Below, piece by piece: positions 1-8,333 of a DNA stretch of 36,953 nt (within the stretch, counting starts at the first letter, position 1; every line of letters begins with the position of its first letter). Under the pieces are notes generated by a model. That model did not search any database. It was given only the letters and a program-made list of their open reading frames with translations, and had not been told where the DNA came from. The DNA is from Nitrospira sp. (lineage in GTDB: Bacteria > Nitrospirota > Nitrospiria > Nitrospirales > Nitrospiraceae): contig JAFEBL010000004.1 of NCBI GenBank assembly GCA_018242665.1, positions 1 through 36,953 on the forward strand, given 5' to 3'. The position numbers and the translations under genes were made by a program.

Positions 1-54
1 CCTGTGGCCTCTTCCGTGTGAAGGAAGCGCTCTCCCACTGAGCTAATCGCCCGC
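1..54 (-). tRNA. tRNA-Val(CAC), 3' part cut off by window edge
   Basis: Read on the minus strand from 54, the acceptor 5' strand GCGGGCG is followed by a D-arm (GCTC...GAGC) and an anticodon stem CTTCC/GGAAG enclosing loop TTCACAC. The anticodon is CAC, which reads valine codon GTG. The variable loop and the first T-stem bases are present; the T-loop, 3' acceptor and any CCA lie outside the window. A promoter match sits just upstream at 64-93. Confidence 0.93.
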
Positions 55-63
55 ACCGGTCGC

Positions 64-93
64 AGTCTAGCATGGTCCGGCGAAAGGGAGCAA
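64..93 (-). promoter_or_regulatory. sigma-70 promoter for tRNA-Val
   Basis: On the minus strand TTGCTC (88-93) and TAGACT (64-69) are separated by 18 bp. The predicted start, near 57, is a few bases before the mature tRNA 5' end at 54. Confidence 0.6.
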
Positions 94-181
94 CAAACTG
101 GAGCGCCAATCGAAAAGTTCCAGGGGCAGGGCACAGAAAGAAGCGGGAGCCTCCTGAGAGCGTGAAACTCGCTCCTGTTTC

Positions 182-211
182 TTGACATCGCGAAAAGGCG
201 ATTCCTACAAT
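182..211 (+). promoter_or_regulatory. sigma-70 promoter for trmFO operon
   Basis: TTGACA (182-187) is a perfect -35 box, followed by an 18-bp spacer and TACAAT (206-211). The predicted transcript starts near 218, leaving a leader of about 30 nt before the trmFO ATG at 248. The TTG at 182, which would extend the frame upstream, is part of the -35 box and so cannot be the start codon of an mRNA made from this promoter. Confidence 0.7.
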
Positions 212-247
212 GGGCCTCCTTCCATTTTTGTCAAAGGTTTCCCCGTC

Positions 248-1564
248 ATGCGTGAAGACATTGTCATCATCGGAGGCGGTCTGGCCGGCTCGGAAGCGGC
301 CTGGCAAGCGGCGAATCGCGGCGCCAAGGTGACGCTCTATGAGATGCGTCCGAAGGAGATGACCAAGGCCCATAAAACCGGTGATTTGGCGGAGCTGGTC
401 TGTTCGAATTCGCTGGGTTCTGTCGATCCTCTCAATGCCCCGGGCATTCTGAAAACCGAAATGCGCCGCCTGAACTCCCTGGTGATTCGCGCGGCGGAGG
501 AGGCGCGTGTGCCGGCCGGCTCGGCCTTGGCGGTGGATCGTGAGATCTTCTCGCGAGTCATCACGCAGGCGCTGGAAGGCCATCCCAATATTCGGATTAT
601 GCGCGAAGAGGTGACGGAGATTCCTGCGGAGGCTGTCACGATCATTGCCACCGGCCCCTTAACCTCGGACAAATTATCGAAGGCCATCAGCGAACTCACT
701 CACGAACGGCATCTGTATTTCTTCGATGCGATCTCGCCCATCATCGACGCCGACTCCATCAATATGGACATCGTGTATCGCGCGTCACGGTATGGAAAAG
801 GGGGCGCGGATTATCTGAACTGTCCGATGGATGAAGCGGCCTACAATGCGCTGTACGACGCGATGATGGCAGCCGACAAAGTGCAGCCGAAAGAGTTTGA
901 AAAAGTCGCCTACTTTGAAAGCTGTATTCCCATCGAAGTCATGGCTGAGCGGGGGCGGCAGACCATGCAGTTCGGGCCGCTCAAGCCGGTTGGATTGGAC
1001 GATCCCAAAACCGGCAAGCGCCCCTATGCGGTCGTGCAATTGCGGACCGAGAATGTGCATGGCACCTGCTACAACATGGTCGGGTTTCAGACCAAGCTGA
1101 CCTACCCCGAACAGAAGCGCGTCTTTCGGCTGATTCCAGGACTGGAGCAGGCGGAGTTCTTGCGGTTTGGCAGCCTGCATCGCAACACCTTCATCAACTC
1201 CCCGCAACTGTTGCGCGACACGCTCCAGCTCAAAACTCGAGGAACGATCTTTTTCGCCGGGCAGTTGGTCGGTGTCGAGGGCTATACGGAGTCGGCGGCC
1301 ATGGGTGGGATCGCCGGCATCAATGCGGCGCGAGGTCTCGCCGGTCAACCGCTCGTCACCCCGCCGCCCACCAGTGCCCATGGGTGTCTCATGGCTCACA
1401 TCACCAAAAGCGATCCGGCGCATTTTCAACCGATGAACACCAACTTCGGTCTGTTCCCGCCCGTTACCGCCAAGACCCGCGACAAGGATCAGAAGCGGCG
1501 TCTCATCCAGCAACGCGCTGTTGAGGATTTTGACGCATGGATCGCGCAATCCGGGATTTCCTAG
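248..1564 (+). CDS. trmFO: Methylenetetrahydrofolate-tRNA-(uracil-5-)-methyltransferase TrmFO
   Basis: This enzyme makes 5-methyluridine at position 54 of the tRNA T-loop, using methylene-tetrahydrofolate as carbon donor and FAD as cofactor. The 438-aa product starts with a Rossmann FAD-binding motif (IIGGGLAGSEAAW, residues 7-19). It has Cys52 in a VCSNSLGS motif and Cys226 in FESCIPIEVMA, matching the two important cysteines of the Bacillus enzyme. A second flavin motif (FFAGQLVGVEGYTESAA) lies in the C-terminal third, and the length is normal for the family. I chose ATG 248 because the frame upstream runs into the -35 box of a strong promoter and because MREDIVIIGGG is the usual N-terminus. 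Its last 28 bases overlap xerC in another frame, so the two are probably translated from one mRNA. Confidence 0.95.
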   Translation: MREDIVIIGGGLAGSEAAWQAANRGAKVTLYEMRPKEMTKAHKTGDLAELVCSNSLGSVDPLNAPGILKTEMRRLNSLVIRAAEEARVPAGSALAVDREIFSRVITQALEGHPNIRIMREEVTEIPAEAVTIIATGPLTSDKLSKAISELTHERHLYFFDAISPIIDADSINMDIVYRASRYGKGGADYLNCPMDEAAYNALYDAMMAADKVQPKEFEKVAYFESCIPIEVMAERGRQTMQFGPLKPVGLDDPKTGKRPYAVVQLRTENVHGTCYNMVGFQTKLTYPEQKRVFRLIPGLEQAEFLRFGSLHRNTFINSPQLLRDTLQLKTRGTIFFAGQLVGVEGYTESAAMGGIAGINAARGLAGQPLVTPPPTSAHGCLMAHITKSDPAHFQPMNTNFGLFPPVTAKTRDKDQKRRLIQQRAVEDFDAWIAQSGIS

Positions 1565-2493
1565 ATGTTCTGATCGTGCAGGAAGGCGCCTCTCCGCAAA
1601 CCATCCGCGCGTATACCTCCGACCTGGCACAGTTTCAGGCGTTCGCCGGTAGGCAGGTGCAATCTCGTGGTGGAGTGCCGCTCAAGTCGGTCGATACGGA
1701 CTTGATTCGCGAGTTTCTCGCTGATCGGGATCGTCAGGGTGACAAGAAGGCGTCGTTAGCCAGAAAATTGGCCTGCCTGCGCAGTTTTTTCCGTTATGTA
1801 GTGCGGGTCGGTCGCCTGCAGGTCAATCCAGCCGAAGATGTGCGCCCGCCGAAACTTCCGAAACCTCTTCCCCAGGTCCTGACGAAGGATGAGGCAGGGG
1901 CGCTGATGGAGTTTCCCAAGGGGCTGCAGCGCGAAACATTACGGGATCGTGCCATCCTCGAAACTCTCTATTCGACCGGCGCGCGTGTCAGTGAGCTGGT
2001 CGGGATGAATTGCGAGGATCTCTCGCGAAGCGAAGGCGTGGTGCGTGTTCGCGGCAAGGGCCAGAAGGAGCGGGTCATCCCCATCAGCCAGCTCGCGCTT
2101 GACGCTATCGACGCCTACCATGCACAGGTCGGCACGGTTCTCGGGACCTCCGCCCGACGACCGAGTGATGCCGGTGCCGTCTTCCGCAATCACAGGGGAG
2201 GCCGGCTGACCACCAGAACGGTCGCGCGCATTGTCGCCAAATATTCCCGTCAGCTTGCCGGCGGGGCGATTCATCCGCACACATTGCGACACTCCTTTGC
2301 CACGCATCTCCTGGATGAGGGCGCCGATCTCCGCGCCATTCAGGAGATGTTGGGACATGCCTCGCTCAGCACCACTCAGAAGTACACGCATCTTGCGACG
2401 GACCAGCTACTCGCGTTATACGATCGCACCCACCCCCGTGCCGTCACTGCGGCGGAGGCAGGGGAGGATGGCAAGCCGAAGAGGACTCAATGA
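1537..2493 (+). CDS. xerC: Tyrosine recombinase XerC
   Basis: This site-specific recombinase would act with XerD at dif to resolve chromosome dimers. The 318-aa protein has an N-terminal SAM-like core-binding domain (about residues 3-90) and a C-terminal catalytic domain. The catalytic set is complete: Arg150 (TGARVSEL), Lys174 (RGKGQKER), His248 and Arg251 ([14 protein letters not shown]), His274 ([14 protein letters not shown]) and nucleophile Tyr283. It starts inside the end of trmFO and its stop overlaps the hslV start (ATGA). The xerC-type recombinase followed by hslVU is the same order as codV-clpQ-clpY in Bacillus, so this is the housekeeping Xer protein and not a phage integrase. No dif site was found here. 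Confidence 0.92.
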   Translation: MDRAIRDFLDVLIVQEGASPQTIRAYTSDLAQFQAFAGRQVQSRGGVPLKSVDTDLIREFLADRDRQGDKKASLARKLACLRSFFRYVVRVGRLQVNPAEDVRPPKLPKPLPQVLTKDEAGALMEFPKGLQRETLRDRAILETLYSTGARVSELVGMNCEDLSRSEGVVRVRGKGQKERVIPISQLALDAIDAYHAQVGTVLGTSARRPSDAGAVFRNHRGGRLTTRTVARIVAKYSRQLAGGAIHPHTLRHSFATHLLDEGADLRAIQEMLGHASLSTTQKYTHLATDQLLALYDRTHPRAVTAAEAGEDGKPKRTQ

Positions 2494-3026
2494 GGATTCG
2501 ATCGACGACGGTACTCTGTGTCAGGCGGGGCAATCAGGTGACGATGGGGTGCGATGGGCAGGTCACGGTCGGTACCACCGTCATGAAACATAACGCCAGG
2601 AAAATGCGCCGGATGCATAACGACACGGTCTTGTCCGGATTTGCCGGCGCGACGGCCGATGCCTTTACCCTGTTTGAGAAATTTGAGGCCAAACTGGCTG
2701 AGTATCGGGGAAACCTCACCAGAGCCGCCGTCGAATTGGCGAAAGACTGGCGGACGGATCGAGTCTTGCGTCGGCTGGAAGCGCTCCTGGCGGTCGCCGA
2801 TCTCGATCACTCCTTTATCATTTCCGGCACGGGCGATGTGGTCGAGCCGGAGGACGGTATTCTTGCGATCGGCTCGGGTGGTCCCTACGCGTTGGCCGCA
2901 GCCCGTGCGCTGCTGGGACATTCCGACTTGGCCGCCGAACAGATTGTCCGGGAATCGCTCATGATTGCCGGCGGGATCGACATTTATACCAATCAGCAGA
3001 TTGTGCTCGAATCGCTGTCGCGTTAG
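2490..3026 (+). CDS. hslV: ATP-dependent protease subunit HslV (ClpQ)
   Basis: Peptidase subunit of the HslUV (ClpYQ) cytoplasmic protease, an N-terminal threonine hydrolase related to proteasome beta subunits. The 178-aa protein matches the family throughout ([67 protein letters not shown]). Aligning TTVLCVRR with the usual TTIVSVRR puts the catalytic threonine at residue 6, so the protein carries a five-residue leader, MRIRS, that must be removed. Many homologues lose only the initiator Met. The start overlaps the xerC stop by 4 bp (ATGA), which suggests translational coupling. The ATPase partner gene hslU begins 12 bp downstream. Confidence 0.95.
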   Translation: MRIRSTTVLCVRRGNQVTMGCDGQVTVGTTVMKHNARKMRRMHNDTVLSGFAGATADAFTLFEKFEAKLAEYRGNLTRAAVELAKDWRTDRVLRRLEALLAVADLDHSFIISGTGDVVEPEDGILAIGSGGPYALAAARALLGHSDLAAEQIVRESLMIAGGIDIYTNQQIVLESLSR

Positions 3027-3038
3027 GATCGGCCTGCC

Positions 3039-4442
3039 ATGACGACCGAATCAACTGCTCGTCCGCTCAATGTGAACAGTCTGACGCCCCGGCAGATCGT
3101 CGAGGCGCTCGACCGCTATGTGATCGGCCAACAGGATGCCAAACGCATGGTGGCGATCGCCTTGCGGAACCGCTGGCGTCGGCAGCAATTGGCCCCGGAG
3201 TTGCGCGATGAGGTGATGCCCAAGAACATCATCATGATCGGTCCCACTGGCGTCGGCAAAACTGAAATCGCCCGACGCTTGGCCAAGCTCGCGGAGGCCC
3301 CCTTTATCAAGGTGGAGGCGTCCAAATTTACCGAAGTCGGCTATGTTGGCCGTGACGTCGAATCCATCATCCGTGATCTCACCGAACAGGCCATCAGTCT
3401 GGTGAAGACGAAACATTTGGACGATGTGCAAGAGAAGGCGTCGCGGCTGGGGGAAGAACGGCTGCTCGACCTCCTCCTGCCTCCCGCCCCCTCTCGTTCG
3501 GCCAGCCCCGGATTCGAACCGGGCACATCGCGCGGCGATGCTCATGAGGCGACGGAATCGTCGGATGCGACGCGCTCGAAGCTCCGTCTGCAACTGCGCG
3601 AGGGCAAGTTGGACCAGCGCTCTGTGGAAGTGGATGTGAAAGAGCGGGCGTTGCCACTGGGAGTCATGTCGAACGCGGGCGGGATGGAAGAATTCGAAGG
3701 GAATCTCCGCGACATGCTGGGTGGCATGTTCCAGGGAAAGAAAAAGAAGCGATGGCTGAAAGTGCCCGATGCGCTGAAGCTGCTCACGCAAGAGGAGGCT
3801 CAAAAGCTCATCGACATGGACGAAGTGGTGCGGGAAGCCATTACAAAAGTAGAGCAGACCGGCATCGTCTTCTTGGACGAGATCGACAAAATCGCCGGTC
3901 GTGAGCGTGCGATGGGGCCGGATGTGTCGCGTGAGGGCGTGCAACGCGATTTGCTGCCGATCGTGGAAGGGTCCACGGTGAGTACCAAGCACGGCGCGGT
4001 GCAGACCGACCACATCCTGTTCATTGCCGCCGGGGCGTTTCATGTGGCCAAACCGTCCGATTTGATTCCCGAACTCCAAGGTCGGTTTCCGATCCGTGTG
4101 GAACTGGCGCCGCTCACGCAGGAGGACTTCGTGCGTATCCTGACTGAGCCGCGCGGGGCGCTGGTGCGTCAATATCAGGCTCTCATGGCGACGGAAGGCC
4201 TCGCGATCGAATTTGCGGACGACGGTTTGGCGGAAATCGCAGCGACGGCCGTGCAGGTCAATGAACGCACCGAAAACATCGGCGCTCGTCGCCTGTTCAC
4301 GATCATGGAGCGGCTGCTCGAACAGGTGTCGTTCGAAGGGGCCGACCTGCAGGACAAGCGGATTGTGGTGGATGCCGTCTATGTGCGCGAGCGCTTGCAG
4401 AATATTGTGAAGGATCAAGACCTGAGCCGCTACATTCTGTAG
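3039..4442 (+). CDS. hslU: ATP-dependent protease ATPase subunit HslU (ClpY)
   Basis: AAA+ unfoldase that feeds substrates to HslV. The 467-aa protein has Walker A GPTGVGKT (residues 68-75), the pore motif GYVGRD near residue 100, Walker [13 protein letters not shown] in the second half, and the conserved C-terminus ending in DLSRYIL, the tail that docks into HslV. The I-domain (about residues 115-260) is somewhat longer than in E. coli. Its extra stretch, residues about 148-175 (rich in Pro, Ser, Gly, Thr and Glu), is encoded by DNA containing a perfect tRNA T-arm-like hairpin (see 3507-3523). A likely ribosome site AGGA lies in the 12-bp gap after hslV. Confidence 0.95.
   Translation: MTTESTARPLNVNSLTPRQIVEALDRYVIGQQDAKRMVAIALRNRWRRQQLAPELRDEVMPKNIIMIGPTGVGKTEIARRLAKLAEAPFIKVEASKFTEVGYVGRDVESIIRDLTEQAISLVKTKHLDDVQEKASRLGEERLLDLLLPPAPSRSASPGFEPGTSRGDAHEATESSDATRSKLRLQLREGKLDQRSVEVDVKERALPLGVMSNAGGMEEFEGNLRDMLGGMFQGKKKKRWLKVPDALKLLTQEEAQKLIDMDEVVREAITKVEQTGIVFLDEIDKIAGRERAMGPDVSREGVQRDLLPIVEGSTVSTKHGAVQTDHILFIAAGAFHVAKPSDLIPELQGRFPIRVELAPLTQEDFVRILTEPRGALVRQYQALMATEGLAIEFADDGLAEIAATAVQVNERTENIGARRLFTIMERLLEQVSFEGADLQDKRIVVDAVYVRERLQNIVKDQDLSRYIL
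3507..3523 (-). other. tRNA T-arm-like sequence inside hslU
   Basis: On the minus strand the bases CCCGG-TTCGAAT-CCGGG form a perfect 5-bp stem with a canonical 7-nt T-loop, followed by GCTGGCC, which resembles a 3' acceptor strand. No matching 5' acceptor (GGCCAGC) or proper anticodon arm occurs in the preceding ~90 bases, so this is not a tRNA gene. The + strand is in frame with hslU and encodes PGFEPG within a variable loop of the I-domain. It may be a captured tRNA fragment or chance. Confidence 0.5.
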
Positions 4443-4471
4443 CCGCCAGCGGGTGGAGCGAGGAGTGACGG

Positions 4472-5368
4472 ATGAACAAACTGATTAAGAAAGCCGACGT
4501 GCTGATCGAGGCCTTGCCCTACATTCGGACGTTCAAGGGCAAGACGGTCGTCATCAAGTACGGGGGGCATGCGATGACGGATGCCTCGCTCAAGGCGCGG
4601 TTCGCGCAGAATGTCGTGTTGCTGAAGTACGTCGGCTTGAACCCCGTCGTGGTGCATGGCGGCGGTCCGCAAATCGATCAGATGTTGGATCGATTGGGCA
4701 TGGAAGCGAAGTTCAAGCACGGCGTGCGTGTCACCGATGCCGCGACGATGGAAATCGTCGAGATGGTGCTCGCGGGACGAATCAACATGGAAATCGTCGA
4801 TCTGCTCAATCGTCACGGCGGCCAGGCGGTCGGGCTCAGCGGCAAAGACGGCGGATTGATGTTGACCAAGCCGTTGACGGCGAAGGCTTGGGCGGAAAGC
4901 ATCGAGAAGGATATCGATGTCGAAGACCGGGACGCGGATTTCGGGTTTGTCGGAGACGTGAAGTCGATCGATCCCACTCTTCTCCTCAAGCTCCAGGAAG
5001 ACCACTACATTCCGGTCATTGCCCCTATCGGGACCGATCGGGAGGGTAACACGTATAACATCAATGCCGATCTGGTCGCGGGCGCGATCGCGGCGGCGCT
5101 GAAGGCGGAAAAACTCGTGATGTTGACGGATGTGAAGGGTATCCGGGATGCCAATGGCCGCCATCTTTCGACGGTCTCGCGCAAAGACGTGCAGCGTATG
5201 GTCAAGCGCGGCACCATCAGCGAAGGGATGTTGCCGAAGGTGCATGCCTGTCTGGATGCACTGGCCGGCGGGGTGGGGAAAGCGCATATCGTCGACGGGC
5301 GCGTGCCCCATGCCATTCTGCTGGAAATTTTTACGCACAAAGGCATCGGCACCGAGATCGTCTCGTAG
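4472..5368 (+). CDS. argB: Acetylglutamate kinase ArgB
   Basis: Phosphorylates N-acetyl-L-glutamate, the second step of arginine synthesis, in the cytoplasm. The 298-aa protein shows the amino-acid-kinase motifs VIKYGGHAM (residues 27-35), VVHGGGPQID (60-69), the NINADLVAGAIAAAL substrate/ATP region, KLVMLTDVKGI and the C-terminal GTEIVS. The N-terminal helix before the kinase core (MNKLIKKADVLIEALPYIRTF) is the type seen in hexameric, arginine-sensitive enzymes, so feedback inhibition is likely though not provable here. A ribosome site (GAGGAGTGACGG) lies directly before ATG 4472. It follows hslU by 29 bp on the same strand and is probably cotranscribed with it. Confidence 0.95.
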   Translation: MNKLIKKADVLIEALPYIRTFKGKTVVIKYGGHAMTDASLKARFAQNVVLLKYVGLNPVVVHGGGPQIDQMLDRLGMEAKFKHGVRVTDAATMEIVEMVLAGRINMEIVDLLNRHGGQAVGLSGKDGGLMLTKPLTAKAWAESIEKDIDVEDRDADFGFVGDVKSIDPTLLLKLQEDHYIPVIAPIGTDREGNTYNINADLVAGAIAAALKAEKLVMLTDVKGIRDANGRHLSTVSRKDVQRMVKRGTISEGMLPKVHACLDALAGGVGKAHIVDGRVPHAILLEIFTHKGIGTEIVS

Positions 5369-5486
5369 CCAGTGAGCCAACCGCGCGGGTACCCCTCAAC
5401 CAATAGGCGTGAACGACCCTCTGGCTTCCGGCATGTCTGGACTGATGGGGAAGGACTGCGTTGGCACTGAGTCTGAACGGAGAACC

Positions 5487-6185
5487 ATGGCGCGCAAGCG
5501 TGTGACGGTAAGCCCCCCCACCAGGCGGGCGATCAAGGCGATATTTTCTCGGCTCGACTATGCGCAGCTAGGGCCGATCTATTGTGATGAAGGCGGCGAC
5601 GAGTTTTGGGCCGCGAAGCGAGGGCCTTGTCAGCGTCTCGGGACGAAGGTGGCCACTGCGCTAAAGGCTCGGCTCAAGCCGGGCGGCATGAGTCTGTATG
5701 TAGGCGCCGGCGTCGCGGAGATTCCGCCGTTGGTGATGGAAGCGCTGGAGCTGGATCGGCGAGTGGTCGCGTGTAACTTACGGCGGCAGGAGGTGCTTGT
5801 CCTGAATCGTGCCTGCGGCGAGCTTCCCATCCGGTTTCAGCATCTCGATGCAGGGTCGGTCACACAGCGGGTGGATCACCTCTGGCTGGTCAGCGTGCTG
5901 AATGATCCTGAACGTTTTCCAGAATTATCGGTGCTGTCCTACGGGCGGGCGAATCCCGTGACGTTCAATGCGAAGAAGTTTGTCTCGCAACAACGCACGG
6001 TCGCTCGACTCGTCGATCGTTGTCTGGGCCGATTGACGCTGCCGGGTGTGGTGACCACCACGGTTGAAGAGGCGGTGTGGGTGGCCGAGTGGTGCCATCG
6101 ACGAGGTATTCCCTACCGAATTGATGAGCGCACGTTTGCCTCACCGACTGTCGGAGATCCCATCTGTTTGATGCAGATCGGATGA
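5487..6185 (+). CDS. Conserved hypothetical protein, possible Rossmann-like fold
   Basis: I do not recognise this 232-aa protein. A glycine-containing segment (SLYVGAGVAEIPPLVMEAL) followed by a strand and an NLRRQE segment looks like the start of a Rossmann or methyltransferase-like fold, but no SAM motif is certain. It has no signal peptide or membrane helix. The frame opens at a GTG at 5409, but ATG 5487 has a better ribosome site (CGGAGA, 5478-5483) and I prefer it. It lies 118 bp after argB on the same strand and converges with the carbonic anhydrase-like gene. No terminator is visible in the 30-bp gap. Confidence 0.75.
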   Translation: MARKRVTVSPPTRRAIKAIFSRLDYAQLGPIYCDEGGDEFWAAKRGPCQRLGTKVATALKARLKPGGMSLYVGAGVAEIPPLVMEALELDRRVVACNLRRQEVLVLNRACGELPIRFQHLDAGSVTQRVDHLWLVSVLNDPERFPELSVLSYGRANPVTFNAKKFVSQQRTVARLVDRCLGRLTLPGVVTTTVEEAVWVAEWCHRRGIPYRIDERTFASPTVGDPICLMQIG

Positions 6186-6215
6186 CGTGCGCGACGACTG
6201 GTTGTTGTGGCGCTA

Positions 6216-6755
6216 TTAGACCCAAAAGCCCGGACGTGGTTTGTCCGGTCCGGAGAGGTACTGCCGGGAATATCGAATATAGTTCTGCGCCGATTCCCGT
6301 ATCCAGGCAAGTTCCTGCTCGGTGACCGGACGCTTCACCTTGGCCGGTGATCCCAGGATCAAGCTCTTGGGAGGCACGATGGTGTTCTCGGTGACCAAGG
6401 CACCCGCGCCGACGACCGAGTCTTCCCCGAGCACTGCGCCGTCCATGATGATGGCCCCCATGCCGACCAGCACCCGGTTGTGAACGGTGCAGCCATGCAG
6501 CACCACATGGTGCCCGATGGTGACATCGTCGCCGATGATGAGGGGATGTGTGTCGTGCGTGACATGTAACATGCAGAGGTCTTGCACGTTGGTCCGGTGC
6601 CCGATGCGGATGTAGTTCACATCGCCGCGGATGACGGCGTGAAACCAGGCACTGCACTCTTCGCCCATCACGACGTCGCCGATGATGACCGCGGTGTCTT
6701 CGATGAAACAGGACTGTGGAACGGTCGGCTTGATGCCCTGGAAGGTCCGGATCAT
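6216..6755 (-). CDS. Gamma-carbonic anhydrase family protein (YrdA-like)
   Basis: A left-handed beta-helix protein of 179 aa built of hexapeptide repeats, closest in style to YrdA/CaiE-type gamma-carbonic anhydrases. Candidate zinc ligands are His64 or His67 (LHVTHDTH) and the pair His82/His87 in IGHHVVLHGC, with the five-residue spacing of the Cam enzyme. Catalytic activity of this branch is often unproven, so interconversion of CO2 and bicarbonate is only a likely role. In an autotroph such an enzyme could help supply CO2 or bicarbonate. There is no Shine-Dalgarno site: the promoter -10 box ends 6 nt before the ATG, predicting a leaderless mRNA. It diverges from rimO. Confidence 0.88.
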   Translation of the reverse strand: MIRTFQGIKPTVPQSCFIEDTAVIIGDVVMGEECSAWFHAVIRGDVNYIRIGHRTNVQDLCMLHVTHDTHPLIIGDDVTIGHHVVLHGCTVHNRVLVGMGAIIMDGAVLGEDSVVGAGALVTENTIVPPKSLILGSPAKVKRPVTEQELAWIRESAQNYIRYSRQYLSGPDKPRPGFWV

Positions 6756-6761
6756 CTGTTC

Positions 6762-6791
6762 AATCTAGGATAGCCGTCGTACGAATAGCAA
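6762..6791 (-). promoter_or_regulatory. promoter of gamma-CA gene, predicts leaderless mRNA
   Basis: Minus-strand TTGCTA (6786-6791), 18-bp spacer, TAGATT (6762-6767). Only six bases (GAACAG) lie between the -10 box and ATG 6755, so transcription should begin at or next to the start codon. Confidence 0.6.
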
Positions 6792-6801
6792 GAGACCTCG
6801 T

Positions 6802-6831
6802 TTGACAGACTTTTCCGCCCTCTCGTAGACT
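6802..6831 (+). promoter_or_regulatory. promoter of rimO, predicts leaderless mRNA
   Basis: TTGACA (6802-6807), 18-bp spacer, TAGACT (6826-6831). The rimO ATG at 6840 begins 9 bases after the -10 box, leaving a leader of 0-2 nt and no room for a Shine-Dalgarno site. Confidence 0.65.
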
Positions 6832-6839
6832 GACCGGCT

Positions 6840-8294
6840 ATGGCTTCATCATTGATTACTCCCTCACGGGCGAAACGCAAGAAGCCCACCATCGGCTTTG
6901 TGAATCTGGGTTGTTCCAAAAACCAGGTGGATTCCGAAGTCATGCTCGGCACGCTGGTGGCCGGTGGCTTCCAACTGACCGGCGATGCGCGCGCCGCCGA
7001 AGTCGTGATCATCAATACCTGCGGCTTTATCGAAGAGGCCAAGCAGGAATCGATCAATAGCATTATCGAACATGGCCGGCTCAAGAAGTCCGGTTCCTGT
7101 CGCGTCTTGATCGCGGCCGGATGTCTGGCGCAGCGCTATCAGGGCGAGCTCTTGAAGGAACTGCCGGAGTTGGATGGCGTGGTTGGAACCGGCGAATTCG
7201 GCCGCATCGCAGATATCTGCCGCAGCCTCTTGGCCCCGAAAAAACGCCAGCAGCGTCTCTGGCTGGGGCAGCCGCCGTATCTGTACGATGCCGACACGCC
7301 GCGAGTCCGGCTGGGAACGCCGCATAGCGCCTATCTCAAAATTGCCGAAGGGTGTAACCGCAACTGTGCCTTCTGCGCCATTCCGATCATGAGGGGCAAG
7401 CAGCGCAGCCGTCCGATCGAGTCGATCGTGGCGGAGGCGAAGCGGTTGGGACAGGAAGGGGTGAAGGAACTCAACCTGATCTCTCAGGACACGATCAACT
7501 ACGGAGTGGATCTCGGCCTCAAACAGGGACTCACGGCCCTGCTGCGCGAATTGATTACGGTGGATGAGGTGCGGTGGATCAGGCCCTTCTATTTGTACCC
7601 GCAGCAGGTCACGGATGAGCTGTTGGACCTCTATGCCGGAGCGCCGCGCATCACGAAGTATCTCGACATGCCGCTGCAACACATCAGTGATCGCATGCTG
7701 AAGCGCATGCATCGTCTGGGTGATCGCAAGCACATCACCAAGTTGGTTGAACGGATCCGCACCAAGATTCCCGGCGTCTTTTTTCGCACAGCGTTCATCG
7801 TCGGATTTCCCGGCGAGACCGACGCCATGTTTGAGGAACTGCGACAATTCGTGCAGGACATGGAGTTCGATCGCGTGGCCGTCTTTCTCTATTCCGACGA
7901 GGAGGGAACGTCGGCGGTTGATCTCGATCACAAAGTTGAACAGGCGGTCATGGAGGAACGGCGCAACGAATTGCTGGCGCTGCAGGAATCGATTTCGGAA
8001 TCCAAAAACCGCGAGTATGTCGGCCGGACGATCGAGGTACTGATTGATGGAGTGTCGGAGGAATCAGACCGGCTGCTGGAAGCCAGGCATGAGGGGTTGG
8101 CGCCTGAGATCGATGGAGTGGTCTATTGCGAGCGCGGCGTGGGGAAGCCCGGTGATTGTGTATCCGTGACGGTCACGGATGTGGCCGGATATGATCTCGT
8201 TGCGCAATCGTCCGCCCGGACGGAAACGCGGCCCACCTCTACTGCGTCCCCGACCCTTCTCATGCCGAAGAAAAGTGGAACGGGCTACCGGTAG
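6840..8294 (+). CDS. rimO: Ribosomal protein uS12 methylthiotransferase RimO
   Basis: Radical-SAM enzyme that adds a methylthio group to the conserved aspartate of ribosomal protein S12. The N-terminal MTTase domain has cluster cysteines Cys25 (LGCSKNQVDSE), Cys61 (NTCGFIEEAKQESI) and Cys95 (AAGCLAQRY). The radical SAM site is Cys172/176/179 (GCNRNCAFCAIP). A TRAM domain occupies about residues 390-460. The first pattern and SEGCN-type core fit RimO better than MiaB. A short basic N-terminal extension (MASSLITPSRAKRKK) and a ~25-residue polar C-terminal tail go beyond the core family. The start is the only Met before the core and directly follows the promoter, so translation is probably leaderless. 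Confidence 0.94.
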   Translation: MASSLITPSRAKRKKPTIGFVNLGCSKNQVDSEVMLGTLVAGGFQLTGDARAAEVVIINTCGFIEEAKQESINSIIEHGRLKKSGSCRVLIAAGCLAQRYQGELLKELPELDGVVGTGEFGRIADICRSLLAPKKRQQRLWLGQPPYLYDADTPRVRLGTPHSAYLKIAEGCNRNCAFCAIPIMRGKQRSRPIESIVAEAKRLGQEGVKELNLISQDTINYGVDLGLKQGLTALLRELITVDEVRWIRPFYLYPQQVTDELLDLYAGAPRITKYLDMPLQHISDRMLKRMHRLGDRKHITKLVERIRTKIPGVFFRTAFIVGFPGETDAMFEELRQFVQDMEFDRVAVFLYSDEEGTSAVDLDHKVEQAVMEERRNELLALQESISESKNREYVGRTIEVLIDGVSEESDRLLEARHEGLAPEIDGVVYCERGVGKPGDCVSVTVTDVAGYDLVAQSSARTETRPTSTASPTLLMPKKSGTGYR

Positions 8295-8333
8295 GATTGC
8301 GCCGACCGGCAGCCCGTGAGTGACCCGCACTCC

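Noticed and set aside
156..181. Possible terminator hairpin GAGCG-TGAAACT-CGCTC followed by TGTTTCTT
   Set aside because: Only a 5-bp stem and an interrupted T-run, and no + strand gene ends upstream within the window.
3051..4418. 455-aa open frame on the minus strand antisense to hslU
   Set aside because: It is a GC-rich shadow of a clearly conserved gene, with no family motif and biased composition (His/Arg/Phe-rich).
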